Origin: Lentisphaerota bacterium
GTDB lineage: Bacteria; Verrucomicrobiota; Kiritimatiellia; UBA8416; JAIOPI01
Direction: 5' to 3'
Assembly (NCBI GenBank): GCA_021413965.1
Contig: JAIOPI010000030.1
Coordinates: 1-64,000, forward strand
Length of the DNA: 64,000 nucleotides
A model generated the notes under the pieces. That model had not been told where the DNA came from. It searched no databases and worked only from the letters and a program-made list of their open reading frames with translations. This document shows positions 44,262 to 53,085 of the stretch, one piece after another (the first letter of the stretch is position 1; each line of letters begins with the position of its first letter). The position numbers and the translations under genes are program-made.

Positions 44262-45533
44262 ATGAACGCGCAACGCAGGCAAATCTGGGGCTGGGCCTTT
44301 TACGACTGGGCGAATTCCGCCTTCGCCACCACCGTCATGGCCGGTTTCTTTCCCGTTTTCTTCGCGGAGTACTGGAACCACGGCGTTGACGCCTCCGTGG
44401 TGACGTTCCGCCTGGGCGCGGCCCATTCAATCGAGGGGATCCTGGTGGCGGCGCTGGCGCCGCTGTTGGGTGCCATGGCCGACCGCGGGGGGGCGCGCAA
44501 GCGGTTCTTGCTCGCCTTCGCTGCGCTGGGGGTGTGCAGCACGGCAGCCTTCTTCTGGGTGCCCCGGGGCGCCTGGTTCGCCGCGGCGACGCTGTTCGTG
44601 CTGGCGGCAAGCGCGTTCGCCGCCAGCCTGATCTTCTACGATGCCCTGCTGGTGGGGGTGGCCCGGGAAGGGGACGTGGACCGCGTATCCGCGCTCGGCT
44701 ACGGGCTGGGCTACCTGGGGGGCGGCGCGCTCTTCACGCTCAACGTGGCCATGACGCTCAAGCCCCAGGCGTTCGGACTGGTGGATGCCGGGCAGGCCGT
44801 GCGGCTCTCGTTTCTGACGGTCGCCGTGTGGTGGGCATTGTTCTCCCTGCCGCTCTGGCGCTGGGTCCCGGAACCGAACCAGCCAAGTCCGCAGCGCGGC
44901 TGGATGGTGCTGGTCGGGGGCCTGCGCCAGATCCGCGCCACGTTTCATGAGATCCGCCGATTGAAGGTGGTGTTTCTGTTTCTGCTGGGCTACTGGCTCT
45001 ACATCGACGGGGTCGACACGATCATCCGCATGGCCGTGAACTATGGCCAGTCCATCGGACTGGCGAGCAAGGACCTGATCCTGGCGCTGCTCATCACACA
45101 GTTCGTCGGCTTTCCGGCTGCCATCATCTTCGGCCGCATCGGAGGCCGGCTGGGCGCCAAGCGCGGCATCCTGATTGGACTCGGCGTGTATTTGTGCGCC
45201 ACCGTGTGGGGCTACTTCATGCGCCGTCCCGCCGAGTTCTATGGACTGGCGGTGGTCATTGGCTGCGTGCAAGGCGGCGTGCAGTCCCTCTCGCGCTCGC
45301 TGTACACGCGGCTGATCCCGCCGGACAAGGCGGCGGAGTTTTTTGGCTTCTACAACATGCTCGGCAAGTTCGCCGCCGTCATCGGCCCGTTGCTGATGGG
45401 CGGCGTCAGCATGCTGACGGGCAGCGCCCGCCTCTCGATCCTCTCCCTGTCGGCTCTCTTCATTGGCGGCGGCGTCCTGCTTTGCTTTGTCAACGAGACG
45501 CCAGGGGTGCGCGCCTCGCAGGGGGAGGCATGA
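44262..45533 (+). CDS. MFS transporter, UMF1/Atg22-like family
   Basis: A 423-residue membrane protein with twelve hydrophobic helices. The N-terminal IWGWAFYDWANSAFATTVM is the UMF1 (Atg22-like) signature. GGRLGAKRGILIGLG and VQGGVQSLSRSLYTRLIPPDKAAEFFGFY are also typical. Substrate is unknown; amino-acid efflux is known for some eukaryotic relatives. ATG at 44262 is chosen because family proteins begin shortly before the YDWANSA motif; ATG at 44247 would overlap the PiT gene by 11 nt. Probably cotranscribed with the phosphate genes and the GT9 gene downstream. Confidence 0.9.
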   Translation: MNAQRRQIWGWAFYDWANSAFATTVMAGFFPVFFAEYWNHGVDASVVTFRLGAAHSIEGILVAALAPLLGAMADRGGARKRFLLAFAALGVCSTAAFFWVPRGAWFAAATLFVLAASAFAASLIFYDALLVGVAREGDVDRVSALGYGLGYLGGGALFTLNVAMTLKPQAFGLVDAGQAVRLSFLTVAVWWALFSLPLWRWVPEPNQPSPQRGWMVLVGGLRQIRATFHEIRRLKVVFLFLLGYWLYIDGVDTIIRMAVNYGQSIGLASKDLILALLITQFVGFPAAIIFGRIGGRLGAKRGILIGLGVYLCATVWGYFMRRPAEFYGLAVVIGCVQGGVQSLSRSLYTRLIPPDKAAEFFGFYNMLGKFAAVIGPLLMGGVSMLTGSARLSILSLSALFIGGGVLLCFVNETPGVRASQGEA

Positions 45534-45561
45534 CGGGAGCCCTGCCGAGGATGTCCGGCGC

Positions 45562-46518
45562 ATGAGCGCGGCCTCCCACACGTGGCGGCGCCTGCTGGTC
45601 CTGCGTGGCGGCGCCGTCGGCGATTTTGTTTTGACGCTGCCCGCGCTTAGCGCCCTTCGCGCGCACGGGTTACGTGCCGATATCGAGCTGGTCACGTATC
45701 CCCGCACCGGCCGGCTGGCCTTGGCCGGCGGGCTTGCCGACCGCGTGCGCTCGCTGGACGACGCCGCCGTGGCGGCGCTGTTTTCGCCGGGGGCCGACCT
45801 CGCGCCGCCGCTGCGCGCGGTGCTTGCCGCCTGCGATCTGGCCGTGAGTTTTCTCCATGATCCCGGTGCGGTCGTGCGGTCGCAATTGCAGGCGGGAGGG
45901 GTGGCTCGGGTCCTGGCGGTGGCGCCACCGATGGCCGGCCCGGCGCCTGCGGGAGCGGGGCATGCCGCCGACGACCTTGCCGCGCCATTATGCGACCTGG
46001 GAGTGGCGGTGACGTTACCGGCGGTGCCGCGGCTGAACCTTCCGCCGGCGCTCATCGCGGCTGGCCGGGCACTGCTGCCTGGCCGCGGGCGCCCCGTGGT
46101 GACGCTGCACCCTGGCAGCGGCAGTTGCACGAAGAACTGGCCGCTGGAGCGTTTCCTCGCCCTGGCAGACCGGTTGGCCGGCGAGTTGGACCTCTGCCCC
46201 GTGATGGTGCTGGGCGAAGCGGAAAGGCTGCAGCGTGAGGCCCTAACGCGGGCCGGGTGCCGTCACCCGCTGTTGCCCGCCTGCGATCTGGCCGCGCTGG
46301 CAGGCGTGCTTGCGAGCGTGCGGGCCCACGTTGGCAATGACTCCGGCGTCACGCACCTCGCGGCATCGGTCGGCGTTCCCGTGGTGGCGCTCTTTGGCCC
46401 GACGGATCCGGCGCGTTGGGGGCCACGCGGAGACGGTGTGCGCGTGCTGCAAAGCGCCGAGGGGTTGGCCGGGCTCGCGGTCGAGATGGTCTTCGATGTC
46501 GTGAAGGGGATCCGCTAG
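45562..46518 (+). CDS. Glycosyltransferase family 9 (heptosyltransferase-like)
   Basis: A 318-residue GT-B enzyme. The N-terminal domain starts LLVLRGGAVGDFVLTLPAL, the ADP-heptose-transferase signature. The C-terminal domain has VVTLHPGSGSCTKNWPLERF and VGNDSGVTHLAASVGVPVVALFGPTDPARW, the nucleotide-sugar site. Such enzymes add heptose or related sugars to lipopolysaccharide core. The real start is the ATG at 45562; the frame is open further upstream within the MFS gene. It is the only clear LPS-type gene in the window and supports a Gram-negative outer membrane. Confidence 0.92.
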   Translation: MSAASHTWRRLLVLRGGAVGDFVLTLPALSALRAHGLRADIELVTYPRTGRLALAGGLADRVRSLDDAAVAALFSPGADLAPPLRAVLAACDLAVSFLHDPGAVVRSQLQAGGVARVLAVAPPMAGPAPAGAGHAADDLAAPLCDLGVAVTLPAVPRLNLPPALIAAGRALLPGRGRPVVTLHPGSGSCTKNWPLERFLALADRLAGELDLCPVMVLGEAERLQREALTRAGCRHPLLPACDLAALAGVLASVRAHVGNDSGVTHLAASVGVPVVALFGPTDPARWGPRGDGVRVLQSAEGLAGLAVEMVFDVVKGIR

Positions 46519-46597
46519 CATCCATCCGGGGATGGCGCGGGGGCGACGTGCGGACCGCACGCCTGGGCGGGGCTACGAGTGGGGCGAGCCGCGCGGC

Positions 46598-46625
46598 TTG
46601 TTTTGGCGTGGAAACACGCTATACT
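46598..46625 (+). promoter_or_regulatory. Sigma70-like promoter, leaderless arrangement, for the DUF4136 gene
   Basis: TTGTTT (46598-46603) and TATACT (46620-46625) are spaced by 16 nt. The -10 box ends 6 nt before the ATG at 46632, so the first transcribed base would be at or next to the A of the start codon. No Shine-Dalgarno lies in those six bases. Confidence 0.55.
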
Positions 46626-46631
46626 CCGATC

Positions 46632-47291
46632 ATGCGTGTGTCGACATGGAGCGGGTTGGCGGCTCTCGGGCTGGCCGCGATGATGACCGGGTGCCAGCGC
46701 GCGGAAACGGACTACGATCCCTACACGGACTTCACAGCCTACACGCGCTTCGCCTGGAACGCGCCGGAGCGCGAAGCCGAGAGTGCGACGGAGCGTGACT
46801 ATCCCCACCTGCTCGCCGACATTCGCGAGATGGTGGCCACCAACCTCGTCCACAAGGGACTCACCCTGGCTGAGCCTGGTGATGCCGACCTCCTGCTGAC
46901 CGTGCATCTCGAGCTGGCAGACTACCACACGGCGCCCGATGCGAACGCGGACGGCCACTCGGATATTCCTTCACAGAAGCTGGGCCCGCTCGTCCTGGCG
47001 CCGTATTCGGTGACGGAAATGGACAATTCGGATCTCAACCGCGAGCTACAGGAAGGCACGTTGCTGTTGAACATGTTCGAGCGCGAAAGTGGCGAGCCGG
47101 TCTGGCAGGGCTGGTTGCGGCGCGTGATGGATGTGGAGAATATCCGCGACGTCGAGTGGCGCCAGCGACCGGACGCGTCGGACGTCACGTACCGGCGCCG
47201 GATGGTGCGGCAGGCGGTGGATCGACTGCTGGCCGATTTTCCGCCGAAGCCGAAGGTGCGCCTCTCGGCGGAGGGCCGGAAACCGGACTAG
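46632..47291 (+). CDS. DUF4136 lipoprotein
   Basis: A 219-residue protein with a lipoprotein signal (SGLAALGLAAMMTGC, lipobox MTGC). The mature region follows DUF4136: YDPYTDFTAYTRFAWN at the start, then a helix (LLADIREMVATNLVHKGLTLA) and ADLLLTVHLELADY. It ends with RRRMVRQAVDRLLADFPPKP, the usual C-terminal helix. DUF4136 proteins are small outer-membrane-associated lipoproteins of unknown function. The SixA-like gene starts 1 nt after its stop. The frame is open back to 46416, but the lipobox fixes the start. Confidence 0.9.
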   Translation: MRVSTWSGLAALGLAAMMTGCQRAETDYDPYTDFTAYTRFAWNAPEREAESATERDYPHLLADIREMVATNLVHKGLTLAEPGDADLLLTVHLELADYHTAPDANADGHSDIPSQKLGPLVLAPYSVTEMDNSDLNRELQEGTLLLNMFERESGEPVWQGWLRRVMDVENIRDVEWRQRPDASDVTYRRRMVRQAVDRLLADFPPKPKVRLSAEGRKPD

Positions 47292-47292
47292 C

Positions 47293-47787
47293 ATGAAACG
47301 GCTGTATTTGGTGCGACACGCAAAGTCGAGTTGGCAGGAATCCACGCTCAGCGATTTTGATCGGCCCCTGAACCGGCGCGGAGAGCGGGACGCCCCGCAG
47401 ATGGCGGAGCGCCTGGCGCGGCGTGGCGTGCGCCCCGACCGGTTGCTGTCGAGCGGCGCCGTGCGCGCCATCACGACGGCACGCGTCCTGGCCGAGGCGC
47501 TGAAGTACCCCGCCAGCGCGATCGAAGAGAACAATCGCATCTACGAAGCCGATGCCGGCGATTTGCTGGCCATCGTGCGCGCTCTGGATCGCCAGTGGGA
47601 CACCGTCATGGTCGTCGGTCACAACCCGGCCATGACCGACCTGGTCAACGCGCTGACCGATGAGATCGTCGAAAACGTCCCGACCTGCGGGATCATGGAA
47701 ATCGTGTTCGACGGGGACGATTGGGCCGGCATTGACATCGGGGGCGGCCATCTCGCGGCGTTTGACTTTCCGCGGAATGGGGATTGA
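47293..47787 (+). CDS. sixA: SixA-like phosphohistidine phosphatase (histidine phosphatase superfamily)
   Basis: A 164-residue cytosolic phosphatase. The catalytic RHG-type motif is LVRHAKSSW near residue 5-13, with the phospho-accepting His8; the second histidine lies in VVGHNPAM near 110. SixA removes phosphate from histidines of phosphotransfer proteins. This family member may act on other substrates. ATG at 47293 follows the DUF4136 stop by 1 nt, so translation is coupled. The frame is open upstream, but the start used gives the standard MKRLYLVRHAKS N-terminus. Confidence 0.92.
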   Translation: MKRLYLVRHAKSSWQESTLSDFDRPLNRRGERDAPQMAERLARRGVRPDRLLSSGAVRAITTARVLAEALKYPASAIEENNRIYEADAGDLLAIVRALDRQWDTVMVVGHNPAMTDLVNALTDEIVENVPTCGIMEIVFDGDDWAGIDIGGGHLAAFDFPRNGD

Positions 47788-47833
47788 GCCAGCCAGCGTC
47801 GGGCGGGCCAACGGCACCGGGTGTGGTGCAAAT

Positions 47834-47909
47834 TGGTGGAGGATATGGGAGTCGAACCCACGACCTCTTGAATGCCATTCAAGCGCTCTACCAACTGAGC
47901 TAATCCCCC
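47834..47909 (-). tRNA. tRNA-Ala (anticodon GGC)
   Basis: The minus strand folds into a full cloverleaf of 76 nt. The acceptor stem is GGGGGAT/ATCCTCC (one G-U pair) with discriminator A and an encoded CCA. The D-arm contains AGCTCAGTTGGTAGAGC, the anticodon stem is CTTGA/TCAAG with loop ATGGCAT (anticodon GGC), and the T-loop is TTCGACT. It reads GCC and GCU codons. It lies between the SixA and HemW genes; no integration or repeated end is seen beside it. Confidence 0.98.
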
Positions 47910-47957
47910 GCCGAGCAGGCAATAAACGTGACTGATTAGCAGAGCCCACCCGCCCTG

Positions 47958-49139
47958 TCAATCGCGGTGCGCGGGAATCAGCTCTTCGGCGACATGGTCG
48001 GCGAGGAGCCGGCCGGTGGGCGTGAGGGTCCAGCGCGCGCCCTGCTGGGTGACCACGCCCTGGTCGCTGAGGCGCGCCAAGGCTGATTTCCAATGCGTGA
48101 TCAGGTCGGCATCGGCGTCGGCGAACCGATCGAGGTTCACGCCTTCGGCGAGGCGGAAGCCGAACATGAGGCGTTCGGTCAGGTCGGCGCGCGCATCGAG
48201 CGTGTCACGCTCGCGTCGCACCGGGTTGCCGGCTTCGGCCGCGGCGACGTAGGCATTGACATCCGCGACGTTGGTCCAGCGTTCCGTGCCGACGCGGGAG
48301 GACGCGGCGGGGCCGAATCCGAGATAGTCGTTGCCGCGCCAGTACGCCAGGTTGTGGAGGCATTCGCGCCCCGGGCGCGCGTAGTTGGAGAACTCATAGC
48401 GATGGAAGCCGGCTTCGCCCAGAATCGATTCGGCCACATCCAGTTCCGCCACCTGCGTGTCGTCGTCCGCCGGGGTGAATTCGCCGCGCTCGACCTGGTC
48501 CGCCAGGAGGGAGCCATCCTCGATGGTCAGGGCGTAGACGGACAGGTGCTGAACGGGGAGCCGGGCCGCCTGGGCCACCGAGGCCCGCCATTCGTCGGAC
48601 GTCACGCCAGGCAGGCAGGCGATCAGATCGATGCCGACATTGTCGATGCCCCCCTCCCGCGCGCAGGCCAGCGACGTCTCGACGTCAGCCACCGAGTGGC
48701 GGCGGAAGATGCGCTGCAGCGTGGCGTCAGTCAGGGCCTGCACACCAAAGCTGATGCGATTGACGCCCGCGGCGAGCATGGCGGCCACCTTGCGCGGGGT
48801 CAGTGTGCCGGGCTGCGCCTCGATCGTCCACTCCACCAGCGCGGAGGGGTCGATGCGCGATCGCACGTGCTGGAGCAGACGCGCAAAAGAGTCCTCGGCC
48901 AGCGATGACGGCGTGCCACCGCCGATGAAAATCGTCTCGGGCTTCAGCGGTGGGCCGGTCCGCCGCCATTGGTCCATCTCGCCGGACAGGGCCTCCACAT
49001 AGCGGGACGCGCGCTGCTCATCATACATCACGGAGTAGAGCACACAGTAGGAACACTTCCCGCTGCAGAACGGAATGTGAACGTAGAGATGGCGGATGGG
49101 GTGCTGGTTGAGAACGACGTCCATATCGGACTGTAGCAT
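47958..49139 (-). CDS. hemW: HemW-like radical SAM protein
   Basis: A 393-residue cytosolic radical-SAM protein. The iron-sulfur motif CSGKCSYC (CxxxCxYC) follows HLYVHIPF near residue 15-22, as in the HemN/HemW group. IFIGGGTPSSL, SFGVQALTDATLQRIFRR and DLIACLPGVTSDEW are the conserved SAM/substrate segments, and AYWRGNDYLGFGPAASS is typical of HemW. The C-terminal winged-helix domain is near 320-390. HemW is proposed to insert heme into respiratory proteins; it is not a coproporphyrinogen oxidase. ATG at 49139 or 49124 could be the start. The frame is open far upstream, but that stretch is antisense to the histidine kinase. Confidence 0.9.
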   Translation of the reverse strand: MLQSDMDVVLNQHPIRHLYVHIPFCSGKCSYCVLYSVMYDEQRASRYVEALSGEMDQWRRTGPPLKPETIFIGGGTPSSLAEDSFARLLQHVRSRIDPSALVEWTIEAQPGTLTPRKVAAMLAAGVNRISFGVQALTDATLQRIFRRHSVADVETSLACAREGGIDNVGIDLIACLPGVTSDEWRASVAQAARLPVQHLSVYALTIEDGSLLADQVERGEFTPADDDTQVAELDVAESILGEAGFHRYEFSNYARPGRECLHNLAYWRGNDYLGFGPAASSRVGTERWTNVADVNAYVAAAEAGNPVRRERDTLDARADLTERLMFGFRLAEGVNLDRFADADADLITHWKSALARLSDQGVVTQQGARWTLTPTGRLLADHVAEELIPAHRD

Positions 49140-49274
49140 GCCCTCGTGCCGCCGGCGAGTGTACAGCGTGAAGACCGGGGGTGACGTCATGAACCGATTG
49201 ACCACCGGATGATCGCCATGTACGATCCCGCTTGTCGGGATTTGCAACGGCTGGCGCGAAAGGTGGGCCGCTCC

Positions 49275-51596
49275 ATGCGACTGCGGTCGCGACTGTTTGT
49301 CATTCTTCTCGTGACCGTGACCGGCTTTGGCGCCGTCGCCTATATCATCCAGAACCGGGTGCTCCAGCCCAGTTATGTTCGCCTCGAGCAGGACGCGGCT
49401 CGTCGTGACGTGGCGCGGTGCACACAGGCGATACATCGCGAGCTGAAGCACCTGATCATCCTGGCCCAGGATTGGGGATCCTGGAATGACACCTACCGTT
49501 ACGTACAGGATCATAACGCCGATTACGAGACCAGCAACTTGACGCCCGAGGCGTTCAGACTCAATGCGCTGCACGCGTTGATTCTCAGCGATGTGGATGG
49601 CCGGGTGATCTGGGGACAGGTCCGCGATCCCGCCAGCGGCCAACGTGTCACCGTCGCGGAGCTGTCGGGTGATCGGTTGCCGCCGGGCAGCCCCCTGATG
49701 TTGCGCGATGAGACGCAAGCGGTTTCCGGAATCCTGGTGACGCGTCGCGGCCCCATGCTGGTGGCCGCCGTCCCGATCCTGGATTCCGAATCCAAGGGCC
49801 CCCTGCACGGCACGGTCATCATGGGACGCTTTCTTGATCGCGCCATGCTGTCGCGTCTGCGGGAGCAGACCCGGGTGGACTTTCGTGTGCGCCTGGTGTC
49901 GCCGGCTCGGGCGACGTTTCTGGGGCATCCGTCTCTGAGCCGTGCGGTGCGTCGCGGCGAGGTGCTCGTCGAGGAGGCGTCCGCGGAGCTCCTGAACGGC
50001 TACGGCGTGTTGCGGGATATCGACGGCCGGCCAGCGCTGCTGATCCGCGCTTACGTGCCGCGCGAGATCACGTTGGCGGGCACCCGGGCGACGCGCGTTG
50101 CGCTGGCGCTGATGTGCGGCGCCGGGTTGCTCATCAGCGGGGTGATGCTCATCTACATTCAGGCGACGGTGGTGCGGCCGGTGCTGCAGTTGAAGCGGCA
50201 TGCGGTGGCGATCCGGGGCCCCTCGGATTTATCGCGGCGGGTGGAGCTTGGTCATGGCGATGAACTGAGCGAGCTGGCGGGTTCCTTGAACGATCTGTCC
50301 GCGCGGCTGCACGCCCTGTCTACCGAGCAGGAGGCGCGCATCGCGGAGCGCACGCGTGCCCTGGCCGAGGCCAATGAGCGCCTGCAGCAGGAAGTGGATC
50401 AACACCACCGCGTGGAGGCGGAACGGCAGCGGCTGGAGACCCAGCTGCGGCGAAGCCAGAAGATGGAGGCGATCGGCGCGCTGGCCGGCAGTGTGGCGCA
50501 TGACTTGAATAATCTGCTTTCGGGCATGGTGAGCTACCCCGATTTGTTGCTGACCGATGCGCCGCCGGGCAGTGCGCTCGCGTCCGGGTTGATGACGATC
50601 CGCAAGACCGGTGAGCGGGCGGCGGCCATCGTGCGGGACTTGCTGACGCTGGGGCAGGGCGTGGCTCACGAGCGGATGCCAATCGCGGTGAATCAACTGG
50701 TGGCCGCCTATTTGGCCAGCCCCGAGCATCGCCGCATCATGACCGACCATCCGGGCGTAACCGTCCAGACAGACCTGCGCGACTCGCTGCCCGTGATCGT
50801 GGGATCCGCACCGTATTTGACCAAGGTGATGATGAACCTGGTCCTGAATGCCTGCGACGCGATGCCAGCGGGAGGGGTCATATCCATTCAAACCAACCGC
50901 TGTCCGGTCGAGGCCGGCCCCCCGGGCGGTGCGGTGGAGCCGGGCGACTACGTGACCTTGACGGTGTCCGACTCGGGCGTCGGACTCAGCGCGACGGATC
51001 TGGAGCGCGTGTTCGAGCCATACTACTCGCGCAAGGTGCGGGGGGGCGGCGGGACGGGGTTGGGATTAGCCATCGTGTGGAATGCCGTGCGGGAGCATGG
51101 GGGGACCGTCACGGTGCGCAACAACGTCGGGCCAGGCAGCGAATTCACGCTCTACTTTCCATGCCAGGGACAACCGCCGCCCCAGCCGCGATTGGACGGA
51201 GTCGAAGGCGCACCGGGAGGTCACGGGGAGATGGTGCTGGTGGTCGATGACGTGGCTTCGCAGCGGGAGATTGCCTCCCGCATGCTGGAACACCTCGGTT
51301 ACCGGACGGCCTCTGCCAGTTCGGGAGTGGACGCCGTGGCCTACGTCCAGCGTCAGCCTGTCGATCTGGTGCTGCTCGACATGGTCATGGAATCCGGCAT
51401 AGACGGTCTTGAAACTTACCGGCGGTTGCTGGCGATTCGCCCCGGGTTGCGGGCGGTCGTGGCCAGCGGCTTTGCGCATGCTCAACAGATTGACGACGTG
51501 CAGAAGTTGGGGGTGGGGGCGACATTGGCCAAGCCGTATTCGCTCGCGCAGCTGGCCCTGGCCATTCACGCGGGGCTGACGCGCCCGGTCACGTGA
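49275..51596 (+). CDS. CHASE4-domain hybrid histidine kinase with C-terminal receiver
   Basis: A 773-residue membrane sensor. A helix (RLFVILLVTVTGFGAVAYII) leads into a periplasmic CHASE4 domain marked by LAQDWGSWNDTYRYVQDHN. A second helix (VALALMCGAGLLISGVMLIY) and a HAMP domain follow. The H-box is GSVAHDLNNLLSGMVSY, the N-box LNACDAMPAGG, and the G-boxes DSGVGL and GTGLGLAIV. The receiver (about 635-773) has LVVDD, phospho-acceptor in LLDMVM and lysine in LAKPYS. AAGGTGG lies 9 nt before the ATG at 49275; ATG at 49209 would add 22 residues. No partner regulator is adjacent. Ligand is unknown. Confidence 0.9.
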   Translation: MRLRSRLFVILLVTVTGFGAVAYIIQNRVLQPSYVRLEQDAARRDVARCTQAIHRELKHLIILAQDWGSWNDTYRYVQDHNADYETSNLTPEAFRLNALHALILSDVDGRVIWGQVRDPASGQRVTVAELSGDRLPPGSPLMLRDETQAVSGILVTRRGPMLVAAVPILDSESKGPLHGTVIMGRFLDRAMLSRLREQTRVDFRVRLVSPARATFLGHPSLSRAVRRGEVLVEEASAELLNGYGVLRDIDGRPALLIRAYVPREITLAGTRATRVALALMCGAGLLISGVMLIYIQATVVRPVLQLKRHAVAIRGPSDLSRRVELGHGDELSELAGSLNDLSARLHALSTEQEARIAERTRALAEANERLQQEVDQHHRVEAERQRLETQLRRSQKMEAIGALAGSVAHDLNNLLSGMVSYPDLLLTDAPPGSALASGLMTIRKTGERAAAIVRDLLTLGQGVAHERMPIAVNQLVAAYLASPEHRRIMTDHPGVTVQTDLRDSLPVIVGSAPYLTKVMMNLVLNACDAMPAGGVISIQTNRCPVEAGPPGGAVEPGDYVTLTVSDSGVGLSATDLERVFEPYYSRKVRGGGGTGLGLAIVWNAVREHGGTVTVRNNVGPGSEFTLYFPCQGQPPPQPRLDGVEGAPGGHGEMVLVVDDVASQREIASRMLEHLGYRTASASSGVDAVAYVQRQPVDLVLLDMVMESGIDGLETYRRLLAIRPGLRAVVASGFAHAQQIDDVQKLGVGATLAKPYSLAQLALAIHAGLTRPVT

Positions 51597-51612
51597 GCGT
51601 GAGCGCGGCGGA

Positions 51613-52215
51613 TCATTCGGCCAGAATGAAATCGCGGATGTCGATGCCGACGCTATACCAAGTTGACCACGTGTTGTCGCCGAAGGCAGGCAGGGCGTGG
51701 CCGCGGGCGTCCTTAAACCCGATGCCGGTGTCCGCCAAGGCCAGTGGCAACGCGCGGTTAAAATCGCGGCTCAGGGACACGTAGGATTTGGACATGGAGA
51801 AGCGGCGAGTCCGGCTGGCGATGCGCTGCTGGCGCTCGGCCCGTTCGCTGAGGGCGCGCTCGGCATCGGTCAGCGCGGCGTCCCAGACGGGGGCCTCGAT
51901 GCGGGCAGGGGCCAGGTTCCGTGGACGTCCGGGAGGCGTGGGCGGGGGAGCGGAGATTGGCGGGGGAGCGGATGGCAGGTCCTGCGGCAGACCATAGCTG
52001 ACGCTGATGAAATCGATTGCGCCCTGGGTCACAAAAATCAATGTGGGGCCGAAGAAGTACAGTTGGCCGTCGTCGGTGTCGATGACGCGGGTTGGTGATC
52101 CGAGCCTGGCGCGCATATGGGCGTCCGAATCGCCAACTTGGACGGGGAACTCGGCACGGGAGGCCAGTGCGCCGGCACACAGGATCACACCCACCATTAT
52201 CCAGCTACCACGCAT
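51613..52215 (-). CDS. Small exported protein with BamE-like N-terminal pattern
   Basis: A 200-residue protein. The signal peptide (IMVGVILCAGALASRAE) precedes a short beta pattern (FPVQVGDSDAHMRARLGSPT, YFFGPTLIFVTQGAIDFIS). This mirrors the N-terminal domain of the 41077 gene product, so the two are probably distant paralogues. A Pro-rich linker and a helical region (LTDAERALSERAERQQRIAS) follow, ending DIRDFILAE. ATG at 52215 is preferred over the TTG three codons upstream. It converges with the CHASE4 kinase gene. Function is unknown. Confidence 0.7.
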   Translation of the reverse strand: MRGSWIMVGVILCAGALASRAEFPVQVGDSDAHMRARLGSPTRVIDTDDGQLYFFGPTLIFVTQGAIDFISVSYGLPQDLPSAPPPISAPPPTPPGRPRNLAPARIEAPVWDAALTDAERALSERAERQQRIASRTRRFSMSKSYVSLSRDFNRALPLALADTGIGFKDARGHALPAFGDNTWSTWYSVGIDIRDFILAE

Positions 52216-52386
52216 AGTCGCCAAAACCCCAGATCATCAACGCGGCAGGTAATCGGATTATTGTACCAAGCCTTGACGCCGTGTACACACGCAAAGGGGA
52301 GGAATCACGACGGTCGTGGCGCCAACGCGGGCGCATCCGCAGAATGTCCCGCACAGGGCCGGGGGATTACCGGAGGCACCCACTCG
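52216..52386. other. 171-nt intergenic stretch, no gene seen
   Basis: On the minus strand there is a TACAAT-like -10 near 52262, but no good -35 partner. Nothing else with coding or structural character stands out. Confidence 0.35.
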
Positions 52387-53031
52387 TCAAGGAGAGGTTA
52401 CGCGTGCTGAGGGCGTGGCGGCATCCGTCGCGGCCTGCTTTTTGGGCAGGTAGCGCTGGGCCAGCATGTCGGTGGTCGGCAATTCCGCGTAGGTTTCCCC
52501 CTGCGGCCCGATGTAGAGGTTACTGAGCTTGATAAAGCGCACGTTGTACACGGTTCCGCCGGGCAAGGTGATGGGCACGTCGACGAGTTCAACGCCAGGC
52601 GTCAGATCGTGGCGCGGTGCCAGTTCGGAGGGACTCGGCTTGTGGGGCTTCGGCGCTTTGCTGTAGCGGTGATGGCCGTCATAGCGCGGTCCATAGACGT
52701 CGTCATAGCGATAATAGCGTGGGCCGGAGTGGTAGCGGCCCCAGCCATCCCGCCAGCCATCATCCGCCCAATAGCCGTCATCGCCGTACGCATAGCCGTC
52801 GTGGTGGTGATCGTTGCCCCACCACCCGTCGCCAGACCCATAGCCGATGAGGGCTCCCGCCGCCGCAAAAGCCGGGATGGCGAATTCATCGCGCATGTCG
52901 CTGTTATGGCCGACGATGGCACCCAGTGCCGCCCCGACCAGGCCGCCGCGCAGCGCGTCGTCCCACTCGTCCGCAGACGCGCAGCGCACCGCCAGACAAA
53001 GGACCACAAGGCAAGCCCTCATCGTCTTCAT
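52387..53031 (-). CDS. Exported Gly/Tyr/His/Asp-rich protein with glycine-zipper-like segment
   Basis: A 214-residue protein. A signal peptide (ACLVVLCLAVRCASA) is followed by a glycine-zipper-like helix (LRGGLVGAALGAIVGHNSDM and AGALIGYGSGDG; about 28-70), which often inserts into membranes. The next part is rich in His, Asp, Gly and Tyr and could bind metal. The C-terminal domain (about 150-200) contains VPITLPGGTVYNVRFIKLSN and YIGPQGETYAELP. A long antisense extension into the xanthine dehydrogenase gene is not part of it; ATG at 53031 fits the signal peptide. Its -10 box lies 6 nt before the ATG. Function is unknown. Confidence 0.75.
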   Translation of the reverse strand: MKTMRACLVVLCLAVRCASADEWDDALRGGLVGAALGAIVGHNSDMRDEFAIPAFAAAGALIGYGSGDGWWGNDHHHDGYAYGDDGYWADDGWRDGWGRYHSGPRYYRYDDVYGPRYDGHHRYSKAPKPHKPSPSELAPRHDLTPGVELVDVPITLPGGTVYNVRFIKLSNLYIGPQGETYAELPTTDMLAQRYLPKKQAATDAATPSARVTSP

Positions 53032-53037
53032 GCCCAC

Positions 53038-53067
53038 AGTATACCACGCGGGGCACAGGCGTGAAAA
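53038..53067 (-). promoter_or_regulatory. Leaderless-type promoter for the 52387 gene
   Basis: On the minus strand TATACT (53043-53038) ends 6 nt before the ATG at 53031. A weak -35, TTTTCA (53067-53062), is 18 nt away. No ribosome site is seen. It is divergent from the xanthine dehydrogenase promoter 19 nt to the right. Confidence 0.4.
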
Positions 53068-53085
53068 CCGCAAAACGGTAGGGCA

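Noticed and set aside
49140..50201. N-terminal extension of the hemW frame to 747 residues
   Set aside because: It is antisense to the CHASE4 kinase; the HemW family N-terminus begins near 49139.
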